Source: Gymnothorax reevesii
Lineage: Eukaryota; Chordata; Actinopteri; Anguilliformes; Muraenidae
NCBI GenBank assembly: GCA_029721435.1
Contig: CM056583.1
Span: 72,973,120-73,037,119, forward strand
Direction of reading: 5' to 3'
Length of the DNA: 64,000 bases
Position 1 is the stretch's first letter. Every line of letters begins with the position of its first letter. Below the pieces are notes generated by a model that was not told the origin of the DNA, did no database searches, and saw only the letters and a program-made list of their open reading frames with translations. A program made the position numbers and the translations under genes. Shown here piece after piece: positions 24,796 through 35,577 of this stretch.

Positions 24796-26390
24796 CAGCG
24801 CCCTCAATAATTATTGGTACTCCTGGTTAAGATGTGTTAAAAGCCTTAAAATAAATGTTATTGCAGAAGCATGCTCTCACACTGAAAATTGTAGAAAAAT
24901 TTAACCTTCAACTCAAGTGAATTTTAAGGGGAAAAAAAAATCCCTGAATAAGAAATAATTATTTTTCATAAAATCATCTGTTCTGCAATTATTGGCACCC
25001 CTAACAATTCCTAGGAAATAAATGTAATTGAATTATTTCTGTCATTTCTGCACTAGTTTACAAAGTTGATCAGAGTATCTAGGAACAATTAATTAGTAAA
25101 TTATCACTTCCCGTTTCCCTGGTGTATAAATATGATGTGACACAGAGGCCATTTCACTGATTCACTCTTCAACATGGGAAAGACAAAGGAACACACTATA
25201 GGCAGATGTGTGTCGACCTTCACAAGTCAGGCAATGGCTACAAGAAAATAGCCACTCACTTGCACCTGCCCATATCTACTGTCAGAGGAATCATTAAGAA
25301 CTTTAAAACAACTGGAACAGTGGTAAACAAGCCTGGACGAGGACGCAAGGTTATTTTGCCACCACGCACAGTGAAGAGGATGGTAAGAGAAATAAAAAGT
25401 TCTCCAAAGCTGACCGTTAAAGAATTGCAACAAATGGTAGCATCTTGGGGTCACAGAGTCTCCAAAACAACCATCAGGTGCTATCTACATGCCAACAAGC
25501 TGTTTGGGAGGCGTGCATGGAAAAAAGCATTTCTCACTCACAATCATAAATGCAAACCTCTGGAGTTCACTAAGTGGTACTGGGACATCAACTGGGACCA
25601 TGTGCTTTGGTCAGATGAGACCAAGATAGAGCTTTTTGGCAACAAACACTCTAAGTGGGTCTGGTGGAATACGAAAGATGAGTATGCAGAAAAGCACCTC
25701 ATGCTCACAGTGAAGTATGGGGGAGTATCGGTGATGCTGTGGGCCTGTTTCTCTTCCAGAGGCCCTGGGAACCTTGTTAGGGTGCATGGCATCATGAACG
25801 CTTTGAAATACAAGGACATTTTAAATCAAAATCTGGTGGCCTCTGCCCAAAAGCTGAAGATGGGTCGTCACTGGGTCTTTTCTGCAAGATAATGGCCCTA
25901 AACCTGTGGCAAAATCTACACAGAAATGGTTCACCAGACACAGAATTAAGCTCCTTCCATGGCCATCTCAGTCCCCAGACCTCAACCCCATTGAAAACCT
26001 GTGGAGTGAGCTGAAGAGGAGAGTGCAGAGGAGAGGACCCAGGTCGCTGGATGATTTCGAGAGATTTTGCAAAATGGAATGGCTGAAGATCTCTCTTTCT
26101 GTATTCTCCCATCCTGTTAAACATTACAGGAGAAAATTAGGTGCTGTTTTGATGGCAAAAGGGGGTTGCACAAAGTATTAACATCGGGAGTGCTAATTAT
26201 TGTGGCACACATGATTTGATGTAAAAGAATTATTTCTTAGTGTGGGATTTTTTTTCCCACTGAATAAATGCACTTTGGATTGTCCTCTTTTTTTTCATTG
26301 TGGTCCTATATTGTTAAGAAAAAAACTGAATTTATTAAAAGCTAAAGAACACATCTTAACCAGGGGTGCCAATAATTGTGGAGGGCACTG
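24796..26390 (+). mobile_element. Full-length Tc1-like transposon
   Basis: 1595 bp flanked by TA on both sides (24794-24795 and 26391-26392), the Tc1/mariner target duplication. The ends are inverted: CAGCGCCCTCAATAATTATT...CCTGGTTAAGATGTGTT on the left, AACACATCTTAACCAGG...AATTGTGGAGGGCACTG on the right. Size, TIRs and a single central transposase frame fit a fish Tc1 element. The transposase carries frameshifts (next entry), so it is non-autonomous. Confidence 0.95.
25174..26181 (+). pseudogene. Tc1-like transposase, frameshifted
   Basis: DDE transposase of the Tc1 family, which would cut at TIRs and insert at TA. The likely original start is ATG 25174 (MGKTKEHT), but a frameshift near 25200 moves the frame to the segment 25206-25892. 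A second frameshift near 25876-25886, in a T run, moves it to 25906-26181, which ends at a stop after GGCTKY. Readable in order: a paired-like helix-turn-helix region (HLHLPISTVRGIIKNF), a GRGRK linker, the first catalytic D in LWSDETKIELFG, the second in LQDNGPKP just after the second frameshift, and the E in SPDLNPIENLWSELK (DD34E type). Few other lesions are visible, so this copy looks fairly young compared with the remnants at 1-768 and 20398. Confidence 0.9.
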
Positions 26391-26392
26391 TA

Positions 26393-26660
26393 TGTAAAAT
26401 GTATGTTTTTAGTGGTGGAAGAGCAGTACAATGTAATATGACTCAATGATAATTTTCTTTTTTTTAAAAAATGTACAGGCCACATTGTCTTCAATCAAAT
26501 ATGGAAGGAATAGGGTCAGTGTGTGGGATTGACAATTCTGCATCAAAGATTACTGCCTTCACAAGTTATCAGCTACTGTAGCAGAGCAGGATGACATAGT
26601 CTTTTACAGATGCAGTTTCAGGACTTATAAATTGAAAAACAAGCAACACAATCTTAATTA
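26393..26660. other. Short spacer, non-coding
   Basis: Sequence between the Tc1 element and the dispersed repeat. Nothing is recognised. Confidence 0.5.
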
Positions 26661-27336
26661 ATTGTACAGGACCCTGTGGTTCGACAATTGAAAAGCCAAT
26701 ACTACAGCAGCAGGCTGAAGTGCCGCTTGTAAACTAAGGATCTGTCCCGAGAATGTGGCTGGCTTGTAAAGGTAATACCGAAATTATTCCCACAGTCAGC
26801 ATAATTTTATGTGTAGAGTAGCCTGCTAGCTAGCTACAAAATTGCATGAAACATGACTTGTTCAATGCCACGGTTTTCATGTTGCTCTGTAGCTAGTTAG
26901 CTGGCTACCATAAATGTCAAATGAATGTAAACACATGTGATGTTTGTGGAGTACTGTTCGATTGTGCCAGAAACACAAAGTATGCATCGCTAGCTAGCAT
27001 AACTATTGGTAAAATTGAGCCTTTATCTGACTTTGACTGAATCGATAATAATTTGATTCACGTGTTTGCTAGCTTGGATAGCAAGCTAGCTGATAGAAGC
27101 AATGTGCAGTCTCAATGAATTGTATGAGGCGGTGTGATGCAGTGCCATTTTGCACAATAATTTAGTATGACGACACTCCACAGATTCAACCATATTTTAA
27201 TCAGCAAATCTGCTACACTAAATCTGTTAGTGTGCAAAGGTAGAATGTCATGGCACATGCCATTCTTGAGATATTGTGAAAAGGTTGTGACTCATTTACT
27301 CACTTTCATTATGACCATATTAATCTGCTATCACAA
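26661..27336 (+). repeat. Unnamed dispersed repeat, copy 2
   Basis: Second copy of the repeat at 4201-4878, same orientation, about 676 bp. It starts TTGTACAGGACCCTGTGG and ends within ATGACCATATTAATCTGCTATC. The two copies stay collinear throughout with scattered substitutions and small indels. The internal duplication is also present (27119-27170 against 26662-26720). TAGCTAGC-type words are frequent. Its end near 27336 corresponds to 4878 in copy 1. Confidence 0.8.
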
Positions 27337-28421
27337 GGGGGGAAAAAGCAGTATTACCTGGAGTAATATTTTCATAGAATATGTTTGAAAATCGGAAAAG
27401 ATGATGTGATCTGTCTGTGCACATATTGTCAGATGTAGGGCTCCTGCTTTGTAAATTTTAGCCATTCAGGATATAAATCCTACCGAGGTATTACTGTCAA
27501 TGGTTTTCGGCAGCAATATTTTGTAAAGGTGCATCATTGTATAGTTTGTAAACTTTATGAATTTGTATCTATGTTTGGGGTCATTGTCTTTGCTGCAACC
27601 AGTGAACAAAACTTCTGGGGTAGTTTAATATCAAAATGAGAATGGGTTAATAAGTCCTAAATTTAAATAGTTTAATTTAATGATGATTTGTGTGTTTTTT
27701 ATGTACTTATGTATTTTAGCCCATTTTTGATGCATATAATTGCGTAGCTTTGTCTTTTATATTCATGATTAAGCTGTTGTCAACTTCATTAAATTAATCA
27801 TTGTTGCAAGCATATAAACATAAAAACTCAGCTCCTATACATTGCCTACATTTTGACAAAAAATGTAGCATTGTAAATTTGAGTCAATACAATTTATTGT
27901 ACCTCGCATCTTTTAGTTTTTGTGGCGTAACCGTGGACCTTGTGTAATCAATGTGATGCCTGCTGTTGCTGTGTCGAAGATTTTGGTTGCCTTGGTTTTC
28001 ATGATGGTATCTCTGTGATAATTCTAATACCGCTGGATTACTGCCTGGTTTAGAGTGTCCACCAGCTTTGTAAGCCCTTGCATTGATGAGTTCATTGGAC
28101 ATACAGTTCCTGCTTTTGAATACAGAATTGCTATAATGACTGTTATAACCTCAGTTTGACTTCAATCCCCCAGCTTTTACATACCATGCAATTTGAACTT
28201 TGCTTAGTGGGGATTTTATCCTGTAAAAGACGGCCAGTAACTTGAGTTTTTGATATAAGCTCAATCAGTGCTTCCAAAGAAGTTAGTCAACAAGTGATAA
28301 ATGCAGAAAAGAAAATGTCCCTGATTGAGGGATGCAATGACCTAGGCCTATGTTGTTAAGCGTACTATTTTTAGCACTTGTCCTTCAGTTGATAGACATA
28401 GCCAATATATAATGTACTGTA
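27337..28421. other. Non-coding, no gene recognised
   Basis: AT-rich sequence with chance ORFs only. No domain, splice context or repeat signature is recognised. Confidence 0.5.
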
Positions 28422-30015
28422 CAACCCCAATTCCAAAATAGTTGGGACAAAGTGTTAATTAAAAATAAAATCAAAATGCAATGACTTTCAAATCACACCA
28501 GATAGTATTTTATTCACAATAAAACAGAGATAAGATAGCAAATGTTGAAACTGAGAAATTTTACAATTTTATCCACAAAATGAGCTCATTTCAAATTTGA
28601 TGGCTGCTACATGTCTCAAAAAAGTTGGGTCAGGTGCCTGTTTACCATGGTGTAACATCCCCTCTTCTTTTTAACACAGAATGGAGGTCTCTGGGCATTG
28701 AGGAGAGAAGTTTCTTGAGTTAAGCCATCGGAATTTGATCCCACTCTTGTTAAATACAGGCTTCCAGCTGCTGGTGAGTTTTGGGTCTCCTTTGACTGAC
28801 TTTTTGTTGAATTATGTGCCAAATGTGCTCAATCGGTGAAAGATCAGGACTGCAGGCAGGCCAGTTCAGTACACAGACTCTTCTACTACGAAGCCATGCT
28901 GTTGTAATAACTGCATTATGTGGTTTTGCATTGTCCTGTTGAAATACACAAGGTCTTCCCTGGAATAGATGTCCTCTGGATGGGAGCATGTTGCTCTTAA
29001 ACCTTTATATACCTTTCAGCATTCATGGTGCTTTTTAAAACTTGCAAGTGTCCCACACCATATGCACTAATGCATCCTCATACCATCAGAGATGCTGGCT
29101 TTTAAACTGAGCGCTGATAACAGGAGGGGTGGTCTTTCTCCTATTAAGCTCAGAGGACATGACGCCCATGATATCCAACAAGAATGTCAAATTTGGACTC
29201 GTTTGACCACAGGACACTTTGCCACTTTGCTACAGTCCATTTTAAATGAGCCTTGGCGCACAGAACACAGCGGCACTTCTGGATCATGCTCAACAATGAC
29301 TTTTTGCATGATAGAGATTTAAGTGGCATCTGTGTATGGCACGGCGGACTGTGTTTACTGACAGTGGTTTCTTGAAGTATTCCTGGGCCCATTTAGTAAT
29401 GTCAGTGACAGAATAATGCCAGTGAGTGATGCAGTGGCGTCTGAGGGCCCGAAAATCACGGACCTCCAGTAAAGGTCTTCGGCCTCGTCCCTTACGCACA
29501 GAGATTTTTCCAAATTCTCTGAATCTTTTGATGATGTTATGCACTGTTGATGATGAGACCTTCAAAGCCTTTGCAATTTGACGTTGAGGAACATAGTTTT
29601 TAAAGTATTCCACAATTATTTTACGCAAACCTTCACAGGTTGGAGAGCCTCTGGCCATCTGTAGTTCTGAGAGACTCTGCCTCTCTAAGACATCCCTTTT
29701 ATAATCAATCATGTTCCACACTTGATGCCAGTTAACTTCATTACTTGCTAAATGTTCTTTCAGCTGATTCTTTTATATATTAATTGCTTTTTCAGCCCTT
29801 TATTGCCTGTATTCCAATGTTTTTGAGACCTGTTGCAGCCAGAAAATTTTAAATGAGCTCATTTTGTGGAATAAAACTATAAAATGTCTCAGTTTCAATA
29901 TTTGAAATTTTATCTGTGTTCTATTGTAAATTTGGCTCATGTGATCTGAAAGTCATTGCATTTTGATTTTATTCACAATTTACCCTTTGTCCCAACTATT
30001 TAGGAATTGGGATTG
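28422..30015 (-). mobile_element. Full-length Tc1-like transposon with ~200-bp TIRs
   Basis: 1594 bp flanked by TA (28420-28421 and 30016-30017). The left end CAACCCCAATTCCAAAATAG is inverted against GGAATTGGGATTG on the right. The similarity runs about 200 bp inwards through AAAATCAAAATGCAATGACT, ACAAAATGAGCTCATTT and a GTCTCAAAAA word, so the TIRs are long. The transposase lies on the minus strand and is broken. This terminus is a very common one in fish genomes. A short decayed match to it lies at 11489-11530. Confidence 0.92.
28616..29658 (-). pseudogene. Tc1-like transposase, frameshifted
   Basis: Minus-strand transposase of the element 28422-30015. The start is probably ATG 29658 (MARGSPTCEGLRK), which agrees with related fish Tc1 proteins. 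Visible in order: helix-turn-helix (RQIAKALKVSSSTVHNIIKR), a GRGRRP linker, a second DNA-binding segment ([19 protein letters not shown]) up to a stop near 29290, then in other frames [12 protein letters not shown] (first D region, D changed to N), FQQDNAKPH (second D) and SPDLSPIEHIWHIIQQK (E). Two or more frameshifts and stops separate these blocks, so no active enzyme is made. Confidence 0.88.
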
Positions 30016-30017
30016 TA

Positions 30018-33000
30018 GATGTGATGATAGAAAAGGCCCAGAAGCGGCGACTCTACACTCAAGACTTATTTTGCAATTAAAGTTAGCATCGCAGGGTTTC
30101 AGATACTTTAGATATTAAGGGAAAATTCCAGAGATAATGATCATACTGCATTTTTTGGATGTGTGGATGGGCCAAAATTTTGCATCATTTAAGCATACAT
30201 TATGCTTATGACCAAAACAACATTTATAATAACCTATCCAAAGACAACATCAGGATTTTAGAAAGAGTATTTATGCCTACCATCTTTCCACCTTGAATTA
30301 CTGAACAGATTTCCCCCATCGCATTGCTATGTTCAGTATGGTACTGAAGCATGAGAGTTTTGTATGACAATGCTGTTTTGTGGAAAGAATACAGTAAAGG
30401 CTAACGGCAGGTAGTCACTTGAGGAGAATGTCTACCTGTCGGTTTTCTAATAAACCATTTACGGCGGTTGGATCAGATAGTGTCAAAACTGAGGTTTGCT
30501 GTTCTTGATCAGACCGCTAATGGTGGTGTGTGAGGTCAAAGCCAACAGATTTAATAAATACAGAGAGTGGCCAAATCATGATAAACACTGCCATGGATAC
30601 CAGCTTCATGAAGCTCACAACATCCTATTTCTGTTGAGACTTATGCTGATGCAGATTGATTTAATTCTGTGGAGATTTTTTGCGCTATAGTCCCGTGGTC
30701 ACTAGCTACTCTTGGACCAAAAGTTAATCTGTTCTTTTCAAAGAGCTCTTTGAGTGGCAATAGCACTTTTTTCTATTGTTGTTTTTTGGGGTTTGACGTG
30801 CATTGTCATATTTTTTGGCTCTGTTCCCTTAGCTGCATTGAATAATTTTGCCAATTTTGAGATTAACTGACCTATAATGCAAGAACCAGCCATTATGCCC
30901 CTTTGGAACTCTGTTAGTATACTTTGGGGACTTCGAATCCGAAGCGCTGCGGTTAGACTTCACTCATGCAGACACATGCTGTTAATTAACTTTCAAATTG
31001 ATATAAAATACCCATGTAAATGGTATCGTCATTGTGGTTCAGATGATTCAAAGTTAAAGCTGTTTTCAGGAATGCTGCTGATATTTTTTCAACCCCCCAT
31101 ATGTGTGTATAAACCAGGGGATATTCAATAAAAATAAATAAATCAATAATAAAATGCCAAAGTATCAAGGCATTAATCTTCCAGTGTTATTACAGTGTTC
31201 ATACCACAGCAAAAATTTCCACATGAGAGACTGCAATTTCATAATGGGCTAGTGGAAATGTTGAGTATATGAACATTAATGTAATTTCTTAGGAAACATA
31301 ATTGCTTCAGAAGAAATGCAATTACCGAGGATGAAATGAAAGTTGTTTCAAACCAAACTTCTTTCCTCAGAAACTGGTGTTTGTTCCTCATTGACAGGCT
31401 CCCCATTGCTTTATAAAGGTCACTGTCCATTTTCTGCAGCGGTCTGATGATGCGTCACTCCTGACGGTGCCCATGGCGGCAATGGGCGGCTGTGTCTGCC
31501 TGGTAATCAGGCTGGCCTTCCAATCTAGCACCTCAGTCCAGAGTCTCTACGCCGATATGATCCCAATATCAGGCAGTATTCCATTTTTCTTTTTTTTTCA
31601 CTCAGACAGGTATGTAATTGAGTTTGCGAGTCTTCATGATTTTTTGCCGTCATACTTCTAAACGTTAAAATGATAGCCATACACATATTCAGTCTCTCTA
31701 ATCAAATAAATTAGTGGAAGTTCTCTGCATAATTTATGACTAGAATTATGACGAAGTGAGCCTACTACAACGCTACTGATGCAAAGCACGACTTAATAAG
31801 TTCATCTTTCTCAAAGGGTCTTCTTTTGATAAATCCTTCTGACATATAGCATTTGATGCTTTACATGAATGACTCTTAAGAATTAGCTGCAGCATGGCCT
31901 TTGTGAGATAACCCCAGTGCTTTGTAGTCATGGATTGAACTGAGAGGTTGAAGTGTGTTCTTTCAGCACAAAGATTTATTCCTCCTAGTTTGAGTGACTC
32001 GCCTGCTGAGCACCTCTACAGACAACAATATTGCAAAGCTCCCAGTGATCTCTTTCACACTCGTCCTGCTGACAACTCACACTTGGAGTGTCCTCTTCAA
32101 TGACACATTCCAAGCATCTCAAGCTTGACAACATCTTTTCCACGCCTACTGACAGACAACTGAAATCTCCGAAAGGACTTATTTTTAAAACAGTGTCAGG
32201 TTGCGCTGTGCTTCCTTTAAGAACTTTGGGCCATAACAGAATTCCCTGATAGCTGTATCAAAAGGAGATATCAGGTCTGAGTGTCCGTCTGCTTTTAACC
32301 TTTTACCACCTGTATCTTTATCTTTTATGTGTTAACTGTGACAACTTGTCCTTGCCCAGAGAGGATCACACTGCCACTATGCCAGATTCTTGTGTATTTT
32401 TAAACATTTGCATTCACATTTGTCAATGTTTTATGTGATTTTTTTTTTTAGGAAGATGTCTCATTACAATGAACATACAAGTTGATAGTCAGGGACATCT
32501 TGCTTCAGTTTGCATGAATTATATCTTAAAATGTTTATATCGCTTGTTTGTAAATAGTGCTCGATTCATATATGCCCATACGATGAGAAAAGCTTTAGAA
32601 AACTCACACACTGACAAGTTTAATTAATAAATTGAAATATCTCAAAAGGTGTTTTGACTCAAACAGGCTATTCAGCTCACTTAGCACTTAGCACTGCTCA
32701 CTCTGGTCCCCCACGCTCTTTCTGCATGTCATCAGTTTTTTATTTTTTTTTGTTTGTTTTTTTGTGTGTGTGTTTGTGTTTTGTCTTGTTTAGTTTTGTT
32801 TTGTTTTTCAGGTGTCTGTCTCATCTGGAGTCGTGGCGTCAGGCTCAGGACCATTTGGAGGATTCCTCTCCAGCTCTTATTCACTGTCAATCACATCTCA
32901 TCGGCCCACTTGTCATGGTTTCTCCGACCCTCCAGCAGGTACAGTGCTGCTATTGTTCCAATCAGTCTCTGAGTAGAACATCACTTTGTAGATGGCCAGG

Positions 33001-33691
33001 GCTGAGTAGTAGCCTTTCAAGGCCTTTTGTCTTCCCTCTCACTCATGTCTATGCAGGTTCATCCAGAGGGGAATAGTGGGGACATTAAATGCTGGTGCTA
33101 CTACAGGGAATGGTTCTGGTCTTTTGGCTCTGTTCCCAGTATTGTCTTCATGGTAAAATAAGTGTAAACCTTCTTATTATTTGATGGTACTATGGTAAAC
33201 TGTAGCCATGGAAGTGCTTTAATGTTGCACACGAACAGTTTTTCTCAATATTTTTGGTGCATTTTCTCAAACTAATGTTCAATCCTGAAAATTCAAATCA
33301 TTAATCTGAAACAGTCGATTATTTTATTTATTTATTTATTTATTTGCAACCACAGTAAACCACAGTAAAAATCAATCAGTGTTTTAAAGACCTTGTAATT
33401 TTCAAACCATTTTAACACAATGACAAATACACATTGAACTGAAAAAAATAATCTTATTTTGAAAATCCTTTGGCATTACACAACGAGTGGACAGTAATCA
33501 ATTGATAAAATTATTGTGCCAAAAAAAAAAAACCTGAATAAAAATGTATGCCTCAGTTATAAAAGTAACACAATATTGTTTTTGCTGCTTACAGTGATAG
33601 AAAATAAATATTTGTGCAACCCAACAATATACAGTATATATACACAGTAGAAAAATCCCAGTGTTAATTCTACTGCAATACAGTAATTGAG
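30018..33691. other. Non-coding, no gene recognised
   Basis: No gene recognised. 31950-32180 is of mixed composition without repeat signs and might be regulatory. T- and TG-rich sequence at 32740-32800 accounts for the long ORF there. A (TTTA)n run lies at 33323-33345. Confidence 0.45.
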
Positions 33692-33778
33692 ACACACACA
33701 TGCAATCACACGGACACGCGCACACACACACACACATACACGCGCGCGCACTCGCACGCACACACACACACGCACACA
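33692..33778 (+). repeat. CA/CG-rich microsatellite
   Basis: Alternating (CA)n with CG interruptions (CACGCGCGCGCAC), a purine-pyrimidine alternating tract that can adopt Z-DNA. It generates the spurious Cys-Val and His-Thr ORFs on both strands. Confidence 0.95.
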
Positions 33779-34204
33779 ATAGATATGCTCTTGCCCTTTT
33801 ATCAGATAGTGTCATACAGTGTGCTTTAACAAAATGCAAGGTTACAAAAATTGAGCAGATATTTCCTTGGTACCAAACTTTGACAAGGCCTCCGCCATCA
33901 TCATACGCTGAAAATTAAAATATTTTGTTGGGAAAATACCGTGTTATGTACAGTTTTTTGTTATCAGTGAGGCTTTTGCATGGATGTTTTTATCTCGTGT
34001 GAAAAATGGACAGTCTCATGGATATCCGTTAAAATGTAGTCTGGGGAATAGATTATCAAGACAAACAAAATAATGTAGTTATTAATAATAGCCTTTATTT
34101 CTCCATAAAATCATTACAGACCTCAAGTGCATATTCCGTAAATGTACACTACATATAGTGCACTGCCCTATAACCAAGTGTCCATTTATATAATGCGTAT
34201 GGCT

Positions 34205-34440
34205 TCATATCTTCAGATATGGTAAGAATTGAAATGCATCACAGCTCTGTAAAAATTTATCTACATAATTTGCGTGGAATACATCGTTGATCTGGTAGCT
34301 ATTTAAGAACTTGTTAAATTTGGAGTGACAAGTTTCAACCACCTGCTCAGAGAATCGACCCAAAGGCCTGTTGTGGTGCTCAGTGAACTCGGGAGCATGA
34401 TGAATCATGATGTGGACCTTGCTGGTAACTGAAATATTTC
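34205..34440 (-). pseudogene. Transposase-like fragment related to 22016-22588
   Basis: A minus-strand frame with IHHAPEFTEHHNRPLGRFSE, then QVVETCHSKFNKFL and QINDVFHANYVDK. It matches the C-terminal motif of the ORF at 22016-22588 (H..EF, SEQ..E..H..F, QI at the same spacing). The frame cannot be extended far on either side. I read it as a decayed remnant of a related DNA transposon. No TIRs could be assigned. Confidence 0.5.
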
Positions 34441-34456
34441 AAATGTGAAATCTGGC

Positions 34457-34537
34457 CACCTTTTTCTTGCACAATGGGTCATTGGGCTATGAATGCATGT
34501 CTAGGTCTCACCTTGGACCCATTGTGCAAGGAAAAGG
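34457..34537. repeat. 81-nt hairpin
   Basis: Inverted arms CCTTTTTCTTGCACAATGGG (from 34459) and CCCATTGTGCAAGGAAAAGG (to 34537) plus a GTC/GAC pair. They form a stem of about 22 bp with one mismatch around a 35-nt loop. It lies just beside the transposase fragment, so it is probably part of a mobile element, though the size also fits a precursor hairpin. Confidence 0.75.
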
Positions 34538-35185
34538 AAAATACTCAGCATAAATTAAACTTATTGCACAATAGAAGCATGGTAAAAGCAGTGCAAACAT
34601 TTGGTTGAAAACAGCACAAAAAATGATTTTGCTTAGTTTTACTGGCAATTAGTTTTGTCCTGTTTTCAATCATTTTGCTTTATTAAATATTTTTAATTAT
34701 TAGAATATTCAATAAGCTGGTAGATAAACAGCTTCTTTTTGATTTCTGCAAAAGGGTGATTAAAAAATAAATGCAATTCAGAAAAAAAAATTTTTGTCAA
34801 GAGGAATAAAAAAGATTAAAAACTCAGTCTTTTTTGCTATAGCTTAAAAGTTATCCCCACTTGGTTGTTTAAATTAAAACTGCAACACATATCCACAGTT
34901 TTGAATGACATAGATGAAGTGAAGTTAATATGTTTTCATTGATTTGTCCGGGCAGATGTTGCCCTGACAGGATAATTCACTAATTTTTGAACCTGAACCC
35001 TATTTTTTCAATGTATTCATTTAAAATATTAAAAGTGACTGTTTTTGTTTGTTAACCCAGCACTGAGTAAGAACGAAGGATTAAAAATGCCAGAGTTACG
35101 CTTTAAGTAAGAAATAAGAGCTAGCCTCAGATATAGCATGGTTGTTCTAATGTGATCTTTTGTTTTGTTTAAATATGAGTATATG
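34538..35185. other. Non-coding, AT-rich
   Basis: Nothing recognised. Very AT-rich with A and T runs. Confidence 0.5.
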
Positions 35186-35341
35186 TTACAGTCAAATTTG
35201 AGAAATCAGTTATTTCATGAAATGGCTACAAATTTCAGTAATTTTAGGAAATGGCTAGTGCTTAATTTCAGTATTTTCATAGAATGACTAAAATTTTTTT
35301 TGTCATTTCATGAAATAACTAGTTTCACAATCTGACTGTAA
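35186..35341. mobile_element. MITE, 156 bp
   Basis: Terminal inverted repeats of about 40 bp: TTACAGTCAAATTTGAGAAA on the left against the complement of AGTTTCACAATCTGACTGTAA on the right, continuing into TTATTTCATGAAAT on both arms. No coding capacity. The superfamily is unknown. Confidence 0.75.
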
Positions 35342-35370
35342 GATACAATATATAAGCCATGGCCTATATT

Positions 35371-35577
35371 GAAGAGTTTGTTTCCAAACTCCAAAGTTTG
35401 TTTTTTTGTGTTTTATAGAAAAACACAAACTTTGACCATGAAAAAACACACTTCACAGTATTAATTTCTAAAAACAGATTTTTGGTCCATGTGTAAGAAG
35501 CGCAGGGCTATCGCTCAATGACATTTTCTCAATTTTTGTAATTTTGGCTCTTATTGCGTTTTGGAAACAAACTCTTC
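35371..35577. mobile_element. MITE, 207 bp
   Basis: Perfect 18-bp TIRs: GAAGAGTTTGTTTCCAAA at 35371-35388 and TTTGGAAACAAACTCTTC at 35560-35577. ATT flanks both ends and may be a 3-bp target duplication. It sits only 29 bp from the previous MITE. Non-coding. Confidence 0.75.

Noticed and set aside
32654..33076. 140-residue plus-strand ORF
   Set aside because: Its N-terminal half is translation of T/TG-rich low-complexity DNA, and no domain or splice partner is seen.
33692..33778. Cysteine- and histidine-rich ORFs on both strands
   Set aside because: They are translations of a CA/CG microsatellite.
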